Shown in pieces: positions 6,414 through 15,323 of a stretch of DNA of 64,000 bases. How positions within the stretch are numbered: the stretch's first letter is position 1; each line of letters begins with the position of its first letter. The position numbers and the translations under genes are program-made. Source of the stretch: Nitrosomonadales bacterium (lineage in GTDB: Bacteria > Pseudomonadota > Gammaproteobacteria > Burkholderiales > Gallionellaceae); the NCBI GenBank assembly GCA_016235045.1, contig JACRME010000022.1:1-64000 (forward strand), written 5' to 3'. The notes under the pieces are model-generated. The model had not been told where the DNA came from, searched no databases, and saw only the letters and a list, made by a program, of their open reading frames with translations.

Positions 6414-8821
6414 TATTCCTCAGCTTTGCCTGTTGCTACACCTAGTCGTCTATAGAACTCAAATTTAATGAATTTTATGAATTCATAATCGCTCTCATCA
6501 TAACCACGCGCGCCAGTCGGATGTGCTGCGACGCGCCGCAGTTTGTTAAGCTGATCAAGCCATTCTAAATAGTAAGTCTTGCCTTTTTCGCCCGGCAACG
6601 GAATGTTAAAAACAGGCGAAAAGTGCCCCCAGTTATTCTTTTGCTTAACAATATCCTTGTAGTCAAGCAAGTCTAGGTAAGCTTCTTTGGGCAGTTTCTT
6701 ATTATCTTTAGAGCCTTCAAGAAAACGCTCATATGCATTTCGCTTCGCTTTTTGGCTCTCGATGCCTTGCTCCCACCAAGCTTTCTCACCCGATTCTTCT
6801 TCGCCGTTCCCGTAAGTTTCTTTTAGTACCGACGTTATGTAGTCTGACAAATCCTTGTTAAGTTTAATAATGTCCTGATGGGTTTGCGTTATACGTTCAT
6901 CCTTGCGTTTGGCTAGCCTAGTACGGAAATCGGCTGAGCCGAAATCGGCCAACTTGGCATGAATGATTGCACATAGATGGTCAAAATATTCGACCACGCC
7001 ACCCTCGCCGAATCTTCGGGAGAACTTTTCATATATGTCCGCGTCTTCAGCAGTAGACAAATAATCAATAAGCGGCTGAATAACCTTGCCCACAGATTTA
7101 AGAAGTGTGTCTTCTTCAATAGAGTAAATGTCGAATGAATTTACTTGCGAAAGATATGCCAAGACTTCTGACAGTAACAACAGATGTGCTCTGATCCCTG
7201 GATTGGTACAGATAAAACTTGTTTTGCCCTCTTCCCAACGTTTGGAATGGGAGCCCCTAATTTTTGAAAAGTATCCATTAATGATTCGTCGCGCTCTCGC
7301 GATAGTTTTGTCGTCAGTTGCGTCTGAAATTGGTCCAGGGACAAATACTTTTTGATGGACACGCCCAAGTAGGCCCGACCTGGTTAATCCATTGACGAAC
7401 TCAGGAAGAGTCAGACTTTGATTATCTTTTGTTACAACGCCCTGTATTGCAAAACGCTGGAAGAACGGGCTTGTGGGGTCAGAGCTTAACGACTTGACCA
7501 AGGCCGAGGCCAAGGCGCTGAGACGTTCTTTTGGATCAGATGATCCCCATTTCAAATCAGCCTGTAGCGAGACAATTACGCTTCGCTGTACGCTTTTTTG
7601 CTTTTGGTTGATCGTTACGAAAAGATCCGCTTCGTCTTTGGTGCTCATTTCTTCAAATGCGATGATCGACAAGCTTTGATCAAGCCATAAATCGTCAAGG
7701 TGTGAATAGCCGTAAAGTCGATGCTGGCCGTCAATAATCCATGCAGATTTATATTTGTTTGGCAAATATAACCAACCAAATTTGATATGGGGATCGGCGT
7801 TTTCTTTGTTCGGCAATAAGTCGAAACGGCACTTTTCAATAAAGTTAATCAGAATGTTCGTGGGGAAGTATCCACCATTCTGAATGAACCCTTCGATCTC
7901 TTTGATTCTAGATGGTGCGATCATCCGTTGATAAGCCGGGCGACCATCGGGGTGGTTTAATGCTTGGTGATTGACGAAAGCAATTTTCAACAAATGCCTA
8001 GGTGTAGTGACGAAACTATAAAATGGATTACCACCTAATTTGCCGCGTATTGCTGGTACCTTAATATTCGACAATCCATGGATTTCTTGATTCTCTAAAA
8101 ACTCAGCCAAGAATTGATAGCGACCTGCTGGCCCCATGTGCTTGATGAACGCATCAAAATACTGCATTTCGTTTTCGGTGATAACTCGAATGTTAGATGC
8201 ATTGGCTTGCTCCAGATCAGCTTCAGACCAAATTATGTTGTTGGTCACATAAGCCCATATGATCTTTGGCTTAAAGCTGTTTCCATAATGTTTTTTTATC
8301 GCAGTTGAAAGAAATCTTTGTAGGTCAGATGTTTCTTGAAGCTCTTTTGCTAGAGCTTTTCTACCTCTAGTTTCTTTTGATTTGCACTCAATAACGACAA
8401 CTGTTTCATCATCTTTTGCTAAGACGTCTATTTTTTTCTTGCCAATTGAACCATCTGCCTGCACGTATTGGATCGAGAAATTTTCGCCATTGAGTTCTGG
8501 ATATCCCATTCTGTAAAACAAACACCAAACCTGGTCATCCAGTAATTCCTTATGCTGCTTCAAATGTTTCATCCGAACTCGTGTTTTGGACTCTTTATGA
8601 AGAATCCATCCGGTCGATTCATATTTTTCGGTATCTGCTGGAGATATGCTTTCGTAAAGGTATTGGTCCCGGCGTTTTTTATATGTGGCCAGTTTTTCAG
8701 ATTTAGAAATTAGCAGCGGGGTCAGTATGTGAACGGAAGTTGTAGAGATGGAAATATTGACACTTGAGACTGTCTTTTGAGTTTTTGCGACGTTGCCTTT
8801 ACCTTTAGTTCTTGCCACCAT
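6413..8821 (-). CDS. PD-(D/E)xK + DGQHR + HEPN-like fusion protein
   Basis: An 802-residue multidomain protein. Residues about 90-225 resemble a PD-(D/E)xK nuclease (D132, then VVVIECKSK with E145 and K147). Residues about 255-545 carry a DGQHR domain (IIDGQHRLYGY, 362-372, then FVTINQKQK, 401-409), as in DndB-like proteins. The C-terminal 100 residues contain WLDQLNKLRRVAAHP (754-768), an R-x4-H arrangement typical of HEPN ribonuclease-like domains, here of a Swt1-like kind. Domain names are my recognition, not a search. It overlaps the downstream adenine methylase, and both are AT-rich. I infer a DNA-modification-linked defence role; the combination could also be a phosphorothioate-system relative. 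Confidence 0.75.
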   Translation of the reverse strand: MVARTKGKGNVAKTQKTVSSVNISISTTSVHILTPLLISKSEKLATYKKRRDQYLYESISPADTEKYESTGWILHKESKTRVRMKHLKQHKELLDDQVWCLFYRMGYPELNGENFSIQYVQADGSIGKKKIDVLAKDDETVVVIECKSKETRGRKALAKELQETSDLQRFLSTAIKKHYGNSFKPKIIWAYVTNNIIWSEADLEQANASNIRVITENEMQYFDAFIKHMGPAGRYQFLAEFLENQEIHGLSNIKVPAIRGKLGGNPFYSFVTTPRHLLKIAFVNHQALNHPDGRPAYQRMIAPSRIKEIEGFIQNGGYFPTNILINFIEKCRFDLLPNKENADPHIKFGWLYLPNKYKSAWIIDGQHRLYGYSHLDDLWLDQSLSIIAFEEMSTKDEADLFVTINQKQKSVQRSVIVSLQADLKWGSSDPKERLSALASALVKSLSSDPTSPFFQRFAIQGVVTKDNQSLTLPEFVNGLTRSGLLGRVHQKVFVPGPISDATDDKTIARARRIINGYFSKIRGSHSKRWEEGKTSFICTNPGIRAHLLLLSEVLAYLSQVNSFDIYSIEEDTLLKSVGKVIQPLIDYLSTAEDADIYEKFSRRFGEGGVVEYFDHLCAIIHAKLADFGSADFRTRLAKRKDERITQTHQDIIKLNKDLSDYITSVLKETYGNGEEESGEKAWWEQGIESQKAKRNAYERFLEGSKDNKKLPKEAYLDLLDYKDIVKQKNNWGHFSPVFNIPLPGEKGKTYYLEWLDQLNKLRRVAAHPTGARGYDESDYEFIKFIKFEFYRRLGVATGKAEE

Positions 8822-8942
8822 TTGTGCTCCAAGAAAGACAATACAGTGATTGAGGTGGGCGAGTGTCTCATCCAGATAAAGCTATGTCTATATGCCAAAA
8901 GGCATAGATATCATCCAAGTGCGGAGTGCGCAACGATGCAGA

Positions 8943-11297
8943 TCACTCAAACCTCAACCCCTTCAACCTACTCTCAACCACCTTCCCAGCCCTGGCCCTC
9001 GCCCCAAAGTAAGTCTGCAGTTCCTTCCCTCCAATATGCAACTGCTGCACCTTGCTGCCCGCCGTGCCGCTCAACGTCACCGCCGGTGAATTCACCACCG
9101 TGCAAGCCGTCAACTCGTCGCCTTCTTTCAGGTCGATCAGCATCATGCCCTTGCCGCCGCCTTGCAGCAGTTTCAGTTCGGAGAGCACGAACACCAGCAT
9201 GCGCGCGTTTTTCGATAGCACGGCGACGAGTGAATTCTGCGTCGGGGCCAGGATGACGGGCGGCAGGATGGTGTCTTCTTTCACGCTGATGAACTGTTTG
9301 CCCGCCTTGGTGCGGCCGACCATGTCGCCGATGAAACAGGGGAAGCCGTAACCCGCGCTGGTGGAGATGAGCACGGGGGTTTCGGTTTTGCCGCAGAAAG
9401 CGTGCGCGATCCTGGCGCCGGGCGCGATTTCGATGAAGGTGGCGAGTGGTGCGCCGTCGCCGCGGCCGGAGGGCAGCGACGAGACGGGGATGCTGCACAC
9501 GCGGCCGTTGCTGCAGATGACGATGCACTGGTCGGTGGTGCGCACCTCGTAGGTGGCGGCGATGCTGTCGCCGTCCTTGAAGGCGATGCTGGTCGCGTCG
9601 ATGCCGTGGCCCTGTCTTGTGCGCACCCAGAAGCGTTGCGAGATGAACACCGTCACCGGCTCGTCGCTCACTTGCGCGGTCACTTTGGTCACCTGCGCTT
9701 CTTCGATCAGCGTGCGCCGCTCGTCGCCGTAGGTCTTGGCATCGGCTTCGATCTCGCTCACCACCAGTTCGCGCAGCGCGTCTTCGCTGCCTAATACGCG
9801 TTTGAGTTCCTTGGCTTCGGCCTTCAGTTCCTTGATCTCTTTCTCGATCTTGATGCCTTCCATGCGCGCCAACTGGCGCAGGCGGATTTCGAGAATGTCC
9901 TCGGCCTGGAGTTCGCTCAGGTCGAACTTCTTCATCAGGTCTTCCTTGGGCGCGTCCGAATTGCGGATGAGCTTGATGACCGCGTCGATGTTCAGGTACA
10001 CGATCATGCGGCCGTCGAGGATGTGCAGGCGGTCGTTGACCTGGCCCAGGCGATAGTCGCAACGGCGCGTCACGGTGTGCAGGCGGAATTCCACCCACTC
10101 GCGCAGCACCTGCGCCAACGATTTCTGTTGCGGGCGTCCGTCGAGGCCGATCATGGTGAGGTTGACCGACACCGAGTTCTGCAGGCTGGTGTGGGTGAGC
10201 AGCACCGCCATCATGTCGTCCGGGTTCAGCTTCGAGGTCTTGGGCTGGAACACCAGACGAATCTTTTGCGATTTGTCCGATTCGTCCGCCACCGCATCCA
10301 GCACCGAGAGGATGAGCTGCTTGTTCTGCGTCTGCTCCGGCGTGAGCGATTTCTTGTTGGCCTTGACCTTGGGGTTGGTCAGCTCATCGATCTCTTCCAG
10401 CACCTTCTGCGCCGAAACGCCGTGCGGGAATTCGCTCACCACCACCTGCCACTGGCCGCGCGCCAGTTGCTCCACCGTCCAGCGTGCGCGCATCTTCAGC
10501 GAGCCGCGTCCCGTGGTGTAGGCATCGCGAATGTCGGCTGCGGAAGAGATGATCTGCCCGCCGCCGGGGAAGTCCGGGCCGCTGATGTAAGACAGCAGCT
10601 TGTCGTCCTTGAGGTTGGGGTTCTTCGCCAGCATCACTGCGGCCTTGGCGACTTCTTTCAGATTGTGCGAAGGAATCTCGGTCGCCATGCCCACCGCAAT
10701 GTCGGATGCGCCGTTGAGCAACACCATCGGCAGGCGCGCAGGCAGCATCGCCGGTTCCTGGAATGCGCCGTCGTAGTTGGGGAGAAAATCCACCGTGCCC
10801 ATATCCAGCTCGGACAACAGCAGATCGGCAATCGGCGTGAGCCGCGCCTCGGTGTAACGCATCGCCGCCGCGTTGTCGCCATCGCGCGAACCAAAGTTGC
10901 CCTGGCCATCCACCAGCGGATAACGCATCGCAAAATCCTGCGCCAGCCGCACCATCGCCTCATACGCGGAAGAGTCGCCATGCGGATGGTACTTACCCAG
11001 CACATCGCCGACGACGCGCGCCGACTTCACATGCTTGTTGCCGTGCGTGAGTCCCATCTGGCGCATGGCGTAGAGGATGCGGCGCTGTACGGGTTTTTGG
11101 CCGTCGCAGACTTCGGGAAGGGCACGGCCCTTGACGACGGAGACGGCGTATTCGAGATAGGCGCGCTCGGCGTAATCGGCGATGAGCACTTCGTCGCTGT
11201 CGGGGAGCTTGGCGAGCGGGGCGAATTCGCGCTTGCCGGATTTGGATTCGGCGGGGGCTTCGAGTTCTGGGGTGTCTTGTGGGTCGTTTTCGGTCAT
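8943..11297 (-). CDS. parC: DNA topoisomerase IV subunit A
   Basis: The 784-residue DNA-cleaving subunit of topoisomerase IV, which unlinks daughter chromosomes. The breakage-reunion domain shows [31 protein letters not shown] (104-120, the quinolone-resistance region with wild-type-looking Ser and Glu) and the active-site Tyr in [10 protein letters not shown] (Y148). A coiled-coil segment (about 470-530) and the C-terminal beta-propeller follow. Length is normal for ParC rather than GyrA, and the GyrA box is absent. It lies downstream of parE on the same strand, but about 690 bases separate them because of the DUF559 insertion. Confidence 0.97.
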   Translation of the reverse strand: MTENDPQDTPELEAPAESKSGKREFAPLAKLPDSDEVLIADYAERAYLEYAVSVVKGRALPEVCDGQKPVQRRILYAMRQMGLTHGNKHVKSARVVGDVLGKYHPHGDSSAYEAMVRLAQDFAMRYPLVDGQGNFGSRDGDNAAAMRYTEARLTPIADLLLSELDMGTVDFLPNYDGAFQEPAMLPARLPMVLLNGASDIAVGMATEIPSHNLKEVAKAAVMLAKNPNLKDDKLLSYISGPDFPGGGQIISSAADIRDAYTTGRGSLKMRARWTVEQLARGQWQVVVSEFPHGVSAQKVLEEIDELTNPKVKANKKSLTPEQTQNKQLILSVLDAVADESDKSQKIRLVFQPKTSKLNPDDMMAVLLTHTSLQNSVSVNLTMIGLDGRPQQKSLAQVLREWVEFRLHTVTRRCDYRLGQVNDRLHILDGRMIVYLNIDAVIKLIRNSDAPKEDLMKKFDLSELQAEDILEIRLRQLARMEGIKIEKEIKELKAEAKELKRVLGSEDALRELVVSEIEADAKTYGDERRTLIEEAQVTKVTAQVSDEPVTVFISQRFWVRTRQGHGIDATSIAFKDGDSIAATYEVRTTDQCIVICSNGRVCSIPVSSLPSGRGDGAPLATFIEIAPGARIAHAFCGKTETPVLISTSAGYGFPCFIGDMVGRTKAGKQFISVKEDTILPPVILAPTQNSLVAVLSKNARMLVFVLSELKLLQGGGKGMMLIDLKEGDELTACTVVNSPAVTLSGTAGSKVQQLHIGGKELQTYFGARARAGKVVESRLKGLRFE

Positions 11298-11345
11298 GGT
11301 TGTTCGTTGTTGGTGCGCTAATTAATGTTCACTTCTCTGTCTTAA

Positions 11346-11450
11346 CTCCTTCCCCCTCACAGGGGGAAGGTGGGGATGGGGGTGGATCTTTGATCGGCTC
11401 AGCTCAAAGTTTCTACCCCCACCCTAACCCTCCCCCTGCATGGGGAGGAA
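11346..11450. repeat. C-rich palindromic repeat, copy 1
   Basis: Two GC-rich arms: CTTCCCCCT...AGGGGGAAGG followed by GGGATGGGGGT, then about 30 unique bases, then TACCCCCACCC and TCCCCCTGCATGGGGA. The same layout recurs at 11875-11979, 17672-17775 and 30580-30675. Copies 1 and 2 flank the DUF559 pseudogene. Confidence 0.7.
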
Positions 11451-11459
11451 TGTGTCTCG

Positions 11460-11855
11460 CTATTGTTCTTCTCCATCACAGAAAGACAAGGATGGCGATG
11501 TGCTCCTCAACCTCTCCATTATTACTTCAAGCACCCCGTCCAGATTTTCCAGCACCTCGTTGTTCCAAAAGCGCACTACTTGTCAGCCCTGTTGGTTCAA
11601 ATACCTGCTCCTGGTGTCATCGTAAGTTTTCTGGTCCTGTTGCTGTCCGCCATCCAGCTCGATCACCAGCATTCTTTCCACACACGCAAAGTCCACAATA
11701 TAAGCGCCTATCGCATGCTGGCGCCGGAAGCGGCAGTCTTCAAGTTGCTTTCCTCGCATCGCGCTCCAAAGATTGCGCTCAACATCGGTCATGTCGCTGC
11801 GCAGTTGCCTGGCTCTTGCAGTTGTTATCGGAAGAATCCTTTTTCTGTCAGACAT
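11460..11855 (-). pseudogene. DUF559 endonuclease-like gene with internal stop
   Basis: The frame encodes a DUF559 protein (related to very-short-patch-repair-type endonucleases): LRSDMTDVERNLWSAMRGKQ, then CRFRRQHAIGAYIVDFAC and MLVIELDGGQ. A TGA at 11583-11585 interrupts it after NQQG. The expected continuation QVVRFWNNEVLENLDGVLE follows in the same frame to TAG 11460-11462. Family members usually have an aromatic or hydrophobic residue at the stop position, so a TGG-to-TGA change is the simplest explanation. Without it the protein would be 131 residues. It lies between parE and parC, between two copies of one repeat. Confidence 0.8.
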
Positions 11856-11874
11856 CGAAGCAGGCCTCCTCTCA

Positions 11875-11979
11875 CTCCTTCCCCCTCTCAGGGGGAAGGC
11901 CGGGATGGGGGTGAATCTGTGAGTACGCTGTTCCCAGTTTCTACCCCCACCCTAACCCTCCCCCTGCATGGGGGAGGGG
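11875..11979. repeat. C-rich palindromic repeat, copy 2
   Basis: Same arms as copy 1: CTTCCCCCTCTCAGGGGGAA, then GGGATGGGGGT, and a distal TACCCCCACCC and TCCCCCTGCATGGGGGA. It ends just before the parE stop codon. Confidence 0.7.
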
Positions 11980-11990
11980 ATGGTGTTGTG

Positions 11991-13949
11991 TCAAATATCC
12001 GCCTCCACCTCATTCCCGTGATACTCCAGCCACGCCCTGCGTGTCGAAGCTTCCTGCTTGCCCATCAGCATATTGAATATCCCCATCGTCGCCTTGAACG
12101 AAGCCTGATCGGCCTTCACGCACAGTGCCCGCCTCGTATCCGGATTCAGCGTGGTATCCCACAACTGCTCGGGGCTCATCTCGCCCAAACCTTTAAAGCG
12201 CGAGATCGACCAACTGCCTTCGCGCACTTTCTCTTTGCGCAATCTGTCCAGTATGCCGGTCATCTCGGCCTCGTTCAGCGCATAAATCTTGCTCGCCTGT
12301 TTCTTACCGTGCGCAGGCACGTCGATGCGGAACAGCGGCGGCTGGGCGATGTATATCTTGCCTGCTTCCACCACACGGTAGAAATGGCGGTAGAACAGGG
12401 TGAGGAGCAATGTTGAGATATGCGATCCGTCCACGTCGGCATCGGCCATGATCAAAATCGCGTTGTAGCGCAGGCCGGTGAGGTCGACGGTGTCGCCCGG
12501 TGCATGCGGATCGACGCCGATGGCAACGGCGATGTCGTGGATTTCGTTGTTGGCGAACAGGCGATCTTTTTCAACTTCAAACGTGTTGAGCACTTTGCCG
12601 CGCAGCGGCAGCACGGCTTGGAACTCTTTGTCGCGTCCCTGTTTGGCGGAGCCGCCGGCAGAATCGCCCTCGACCAAAAACAATTCGGTGCGGCTGGCAT
12701 CGCTGGAGCTGCAATCGGTGAGCTTGCCGGGCAGCACGGCGACGCTGGAGCCTTTTTTCTTTTCCACCTTTTGCGCCGAGCGCAAACGCGCCTGCGCTTG
12801 CTGGATGGCGAGTTCGACGATCTTCTTGGCTGCGTCGATGTGTTCGTTCAGCCACAGGTCGAGCGGGTCTTTGATCATGGAGGAGACCAGGCGCAGCGCT
12901 TCACGTGATACCAGCTTCTCTTTGGTCTGGCCCTGGAACTGCGGGTCCAGCACCTTGGCCGAGAGCACGAAGCTCAGGCGCGAGAACACGTCTTCCGGCA
13001 CCAGCTTCACTCCCTTTGGCGTCAGACCGTGCAACTCGGCGAACGATTTGACTGCATTGAACACGCCGTCGCGCAGGCCCGCTTCATGCGTGCCGCCGGA
13101 GGGGGTGGGGATGAGGTTGACATAGGACTCGCGCACCACATCGCCCTCAGCGCTCCAGGTCAGCGCCCAGGTGGCGCCTTCGCCTTCGGCAAAGCCGCTG
13201 TTGTCGTCCTTGCGCGCGAATTTTTCCTGCAGCAGGATCGGCGTGGCGAGTTCGAATTCGGACAATGCCTCGGCCAGGTAGCCGCGCAAGCCGTCGGGGT
13301 AGGACCATGATTTGGTCTCGCCGCTCTTTTCCAGATTCAGCGTGATGGTCACGCCGGGCAACAGCACGGCCTTCGAGCGCAGCGAGTGTTCGAACTGCGC
13401 GAGGTTGATGTTGGGGGCGTCGAAATATTTGGGGTTGGGCCAGGCGCGCACGGAAGTGCCGGTCTGGTTCTTGGGGCAGGAGGCGGTTTTCTTCAGCGGC
13501 TTTTCTGCGGCACCGTCGAGGAAGCGCACCTCGTGCTGGCCGCCTTCGCGGAATACGGTGACTTCGACCTTCTTCGACAGCGCATTGGTCACCGCCACGC
13601 CTACGCCATGCAAACCGCCCGCAAACTGGTAAGCGCCACCTTTTTCTTTTTCGAACTTGCCGCCCGAGTGCAGCACGGTGAATGCAACTTCAACCACCGA
13701 GCGACCTTCTTCTTTATGGATGCCCACCGGAATGCCGCGCCCGTCGTCCAACACCGACACCGAACCATCGCTATGCGCCGTGACAAAAATGTTTTTCGCG
13801 TATCCCGCCAATGCCTCGTCGCACGCGTTATCCACCACCTCGGCGATGATGTGGTTGGGCGATTCCAGGTTGGTGTACATGCCCGGGCGTTGCCGCACCG
13901 GGTCGAGACCGCGCAGGACTTTGAAACTTGCTTCGTTATAAGTGGCCAT
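11991..13949 (-). CDS. parE: DNA topoisomerase IV subunit B
   Basis: The 652-residue ATPase subunit of topoisomerase IV. Visible marks are the GHKL ATP-binding segment (AEVVDNACDEALAG, then DDGRGIPVGIH and QFAGGLHGVGV), the TOPRIM motifs (EGDSAGGSAKQGRD, then PLRGKVLN and DADVDGSHI) and the C-terminal ISRFKGLGEMSPEQLW. The length and lack of the GyrB insert fit ParE. This is the topoisomerase gene, unrelated to the ParE toxin at 4971. It should be co-transcribed with parC downstream, although a pseudogene and two repeats now lie between them. Confidence 0.97.
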   Translation of the reverse strand: MATYNEASFKVLRGLDPVRQRPGMYTNLESPNHIIAEVVDNACDEALAGYAKNIFVTAHSDGSVSVLDDGRGIPVGIHKEEGRSVVEVAFTVLHSGGKFEKEKGGAYQFAGGLHGVGVAVTNALSKKVEVTVFREGGQHEVRFLDGAAEKPLKKTASCPKNQTGTSVRAWPNPKYFDAPNINLAQFEHSLRSKAVLLPGVTITLNLEKSGETKSWSYPDGLRGYLAEALSEFELATPILLQEKFARKDDNSGFAEGEGATWALTWSAEGDVVRESYVNLIPTPSGGTHEAGLRDGVFNAVKSFAELHGLTPKGVKLVPEDVFSRLSFVLSAKVLDPQFQGQTKEKLVSREALRLVSSMIKDPLDLWLNEHIDAAKKIVELAIQQAQARLRSAQKVEKKKGSSVAVLPGKLTDCSSSDASRTELFLVEGDSAGGSAKQGRDKEFQAVLPLRGKVLNTFEVEKDRLFANNEIHDIAVAIGVDPHAPGDTVDLTGLRYNAILIMADADVDGSHISTLLLTLFYRHFYRVVEAGKIYIAQPPLFRIDVPAHGKKQASKIYALNEAEMTGILDRLRKEKVREGSWSISRFKGLGEMSPEQLWDTTLNPDTRRALCVKADQASFKATMGIFNMLMGKQEASTRRAWLEYHGNEVEADI

Positions 13950-14260
13950 TATTCAATGAGTTGGTGATTTATTGCGGGTGGTTCGGTTGCAGTTGACCGA
14001 CTTATTTTACCGGAGTGGGGGGCGGTTAGACGAAACCCGTTTCAACTTGGCGCAAAATCGGGCAGTAATGCACGTCTCCATGCGAAAACCATATCGATCC
14101 CGAAAGCCGCAGCCGGGGTGTTTTCCGGGTGCGAATTCATTCGCACGATCAGGGCGTTAGGTGCAAATAAATTCGCACCTGGAAACACGACGACGGGGAT
14201 CATCCGGCACAGCGATGTCCCCGTCGGTCAAGCCACCGTCAAGCCTGCGCGCTCGGCGCG
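13950..14260. other. Intergenic with two tandem hairpins
   Basis: No gene is seen. Two adjacent palindromes share a core: GTGCGAA-TTCA-TTCGCAC (14129-14146) and AGGTGCAAA-TAAA-TTCGCACCT (14159-14180, one mismatch). Similar GTGCGAAT palindromes are dispersed in many proteobacteria. They could cap the two converging or adjacent transcripts, but no T-run follows. Confidence 0.5.
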
Positions 14261-14473
14261 CTATTTCTTTTCTTCGAGCTTGCAGGTGTTGATGCCTAAC
14301 ATATAGTTGACCGGGCAGAACCGCACCGCCCCTGTCGCCAGCGCAATGGCTGCGACGACCAATACAATAACTTGCCATGTCGCGCTGAGAGGCGCGGTCA
14401 ACCCGACGAGCAGCAGCACAACGCCGATCACGATGCGCCCGACACGATCAAATCCTCCGACGTTCAGTTTCAT
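14261..14473 (-). CDS. DUF2892 (YgaP-type transmembrane) protein
   Basis: A 70-residue protein with two hydrophobic helices (about 13-30 and 34-50). The opening MKLNVGGFDRVGRIVIGVVL and the CPVNYMLGINTCK end mark the DUF2892 family, which is also the membrane part of the rhodanese YgaP. It has no rhodanese domain here. Two cysteines near the C-terminus are typical. Function in the family is unclear. It precedes the slipin-nfeD group only loosely; the slipin lies upstream on the same strand, with a 60-base gap. Confidence 0.85.
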   Translation of the reverse strand: MKLNVGGFDRVGRIVIGVVLLLVGLTAPLSATWQVIVLVVAAIALATGAVRFCPVNYMLGINTCKLEEKK

Positions 14474-14533
14474 GATGGCCTCCTGTCATCAATGTTGTGT
14501 TTCAAAAACTTTCGCGGAACAGGCATGTGCAGG

Positions 14534-15289
14534 CTAGCGCGCCTTGTCCAGGAAAGGCTTGACCAGATCCATCGGCAGCGGAAATACGATGGTCGTATTC
14601 TTGTCCGCGCCGATCACGGTGAGCGTTTCCAGATAGCGCAACTGGATGGCCTGCGGTTCCTGCGAAAGCACCTTGGCGGCCTGGAACAGTTTTTCCGAGG
14701 CCTGCAATTCGCCTTCTGCGTGTATGACCTTGGCGCGCCGCTCGCGTTCCGCCTCGGCCTGCCGCGCAATTGCCCGTATCATGGATTCGGTCAGGTCGAC
14801 TTGCTTGATCTCGACATTGGCGACCTTGATGCCCCATGAATCGGTCTGCGCATCCAGCGCTTCCTGGATGTCGCGGTTGAGCTTTTCCCGCTCCGCCAGC
14901 ATGTCGTCCAACTGGTGTTTGCCCAGCACCGAGCGCAGCATGGTCTGGGCCAGTTGGCTGGTGGCGTTGAGGTAGTTCTGCACCTGGATGATCGCCTTTT
15001 CGGGATCGATGACGCGCATGTACACCACGGCGCTGACTTTCACCGAGACGTTGTCGCGCGAGATCACATCCTGGGTGGGCACCTCCAGCACCACCGTGCG
15101 CAGGTCCACCCGCACCACCTGCTGAATGCCGGGAATGATGACGATCAGGCCAGGGCCCTTGACCTTCCAGAAGCGTCCCAGGGTAAAGACGACGCCGCGC
15201 TCATACTCGCGAAAAATCTTCAGGCTTGAGAACAACAGCGCGATGAGCGCCAACACCACCAGCGCGCCGAAACTTAAGTCCAGGTTCAT
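14534..15289 (-). CDS. Slipin (SPFH/stomatin-family) membrane protein
   Basis: A 251-residue stomatin-like protein. An N-terminal hydrophobic hairpin (about 6-23) is followed by the SPFH domain (EYERGVVFTLGRFWKVKGPG, then VPTQDVISRDNVSVKV) and a helical segment ending ARQAEAERERRAKVIHAEGE. Prokaryotic slipins typically pair with an NfeD protease-like protein, which is the next gene upstream here with a 34-base gap. The pair is thought to organise membrane microdomains or control membrane protein turnover. The length is normal, and no lesion is seen. Confidence 0.92.
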   Translation of the reverse strand: MNLDLSFGALVVLALIALLFSSLKIFREYERGVVFTLGRFWKVKGPGLIVIIPGIQQVVRVDLRTVVLEVPTQDVISRDNVSVKVSAVVYMRVIDPEKAIIQVQNYLNATSQLAQTMLRSVLGKHQLDDMLAEREKLNRDIQEALDAQTDSWGIKVANVEIKQVDLTESMIRAIARQAEAERERRAKVIHAEGELQASEKLFQAAKVLSQEPQAIQLRYLETLTVIGADKNTTIVFPLPMDLVKPFLDKAR

Positions 15290-15323
15290 GGCAGTCTCCT
15301 TTTCAAGTATCCAACCGGCACCA

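Noticed and set aside
10023-11321. Long plus-strand open frame (432 codons)
   Set aside because: It is the antisense shadow of parC, rich in His/Arg, with no family similarity. The same applies to long frames opposite rng, aceE, ilvA, nfeD and pilU.
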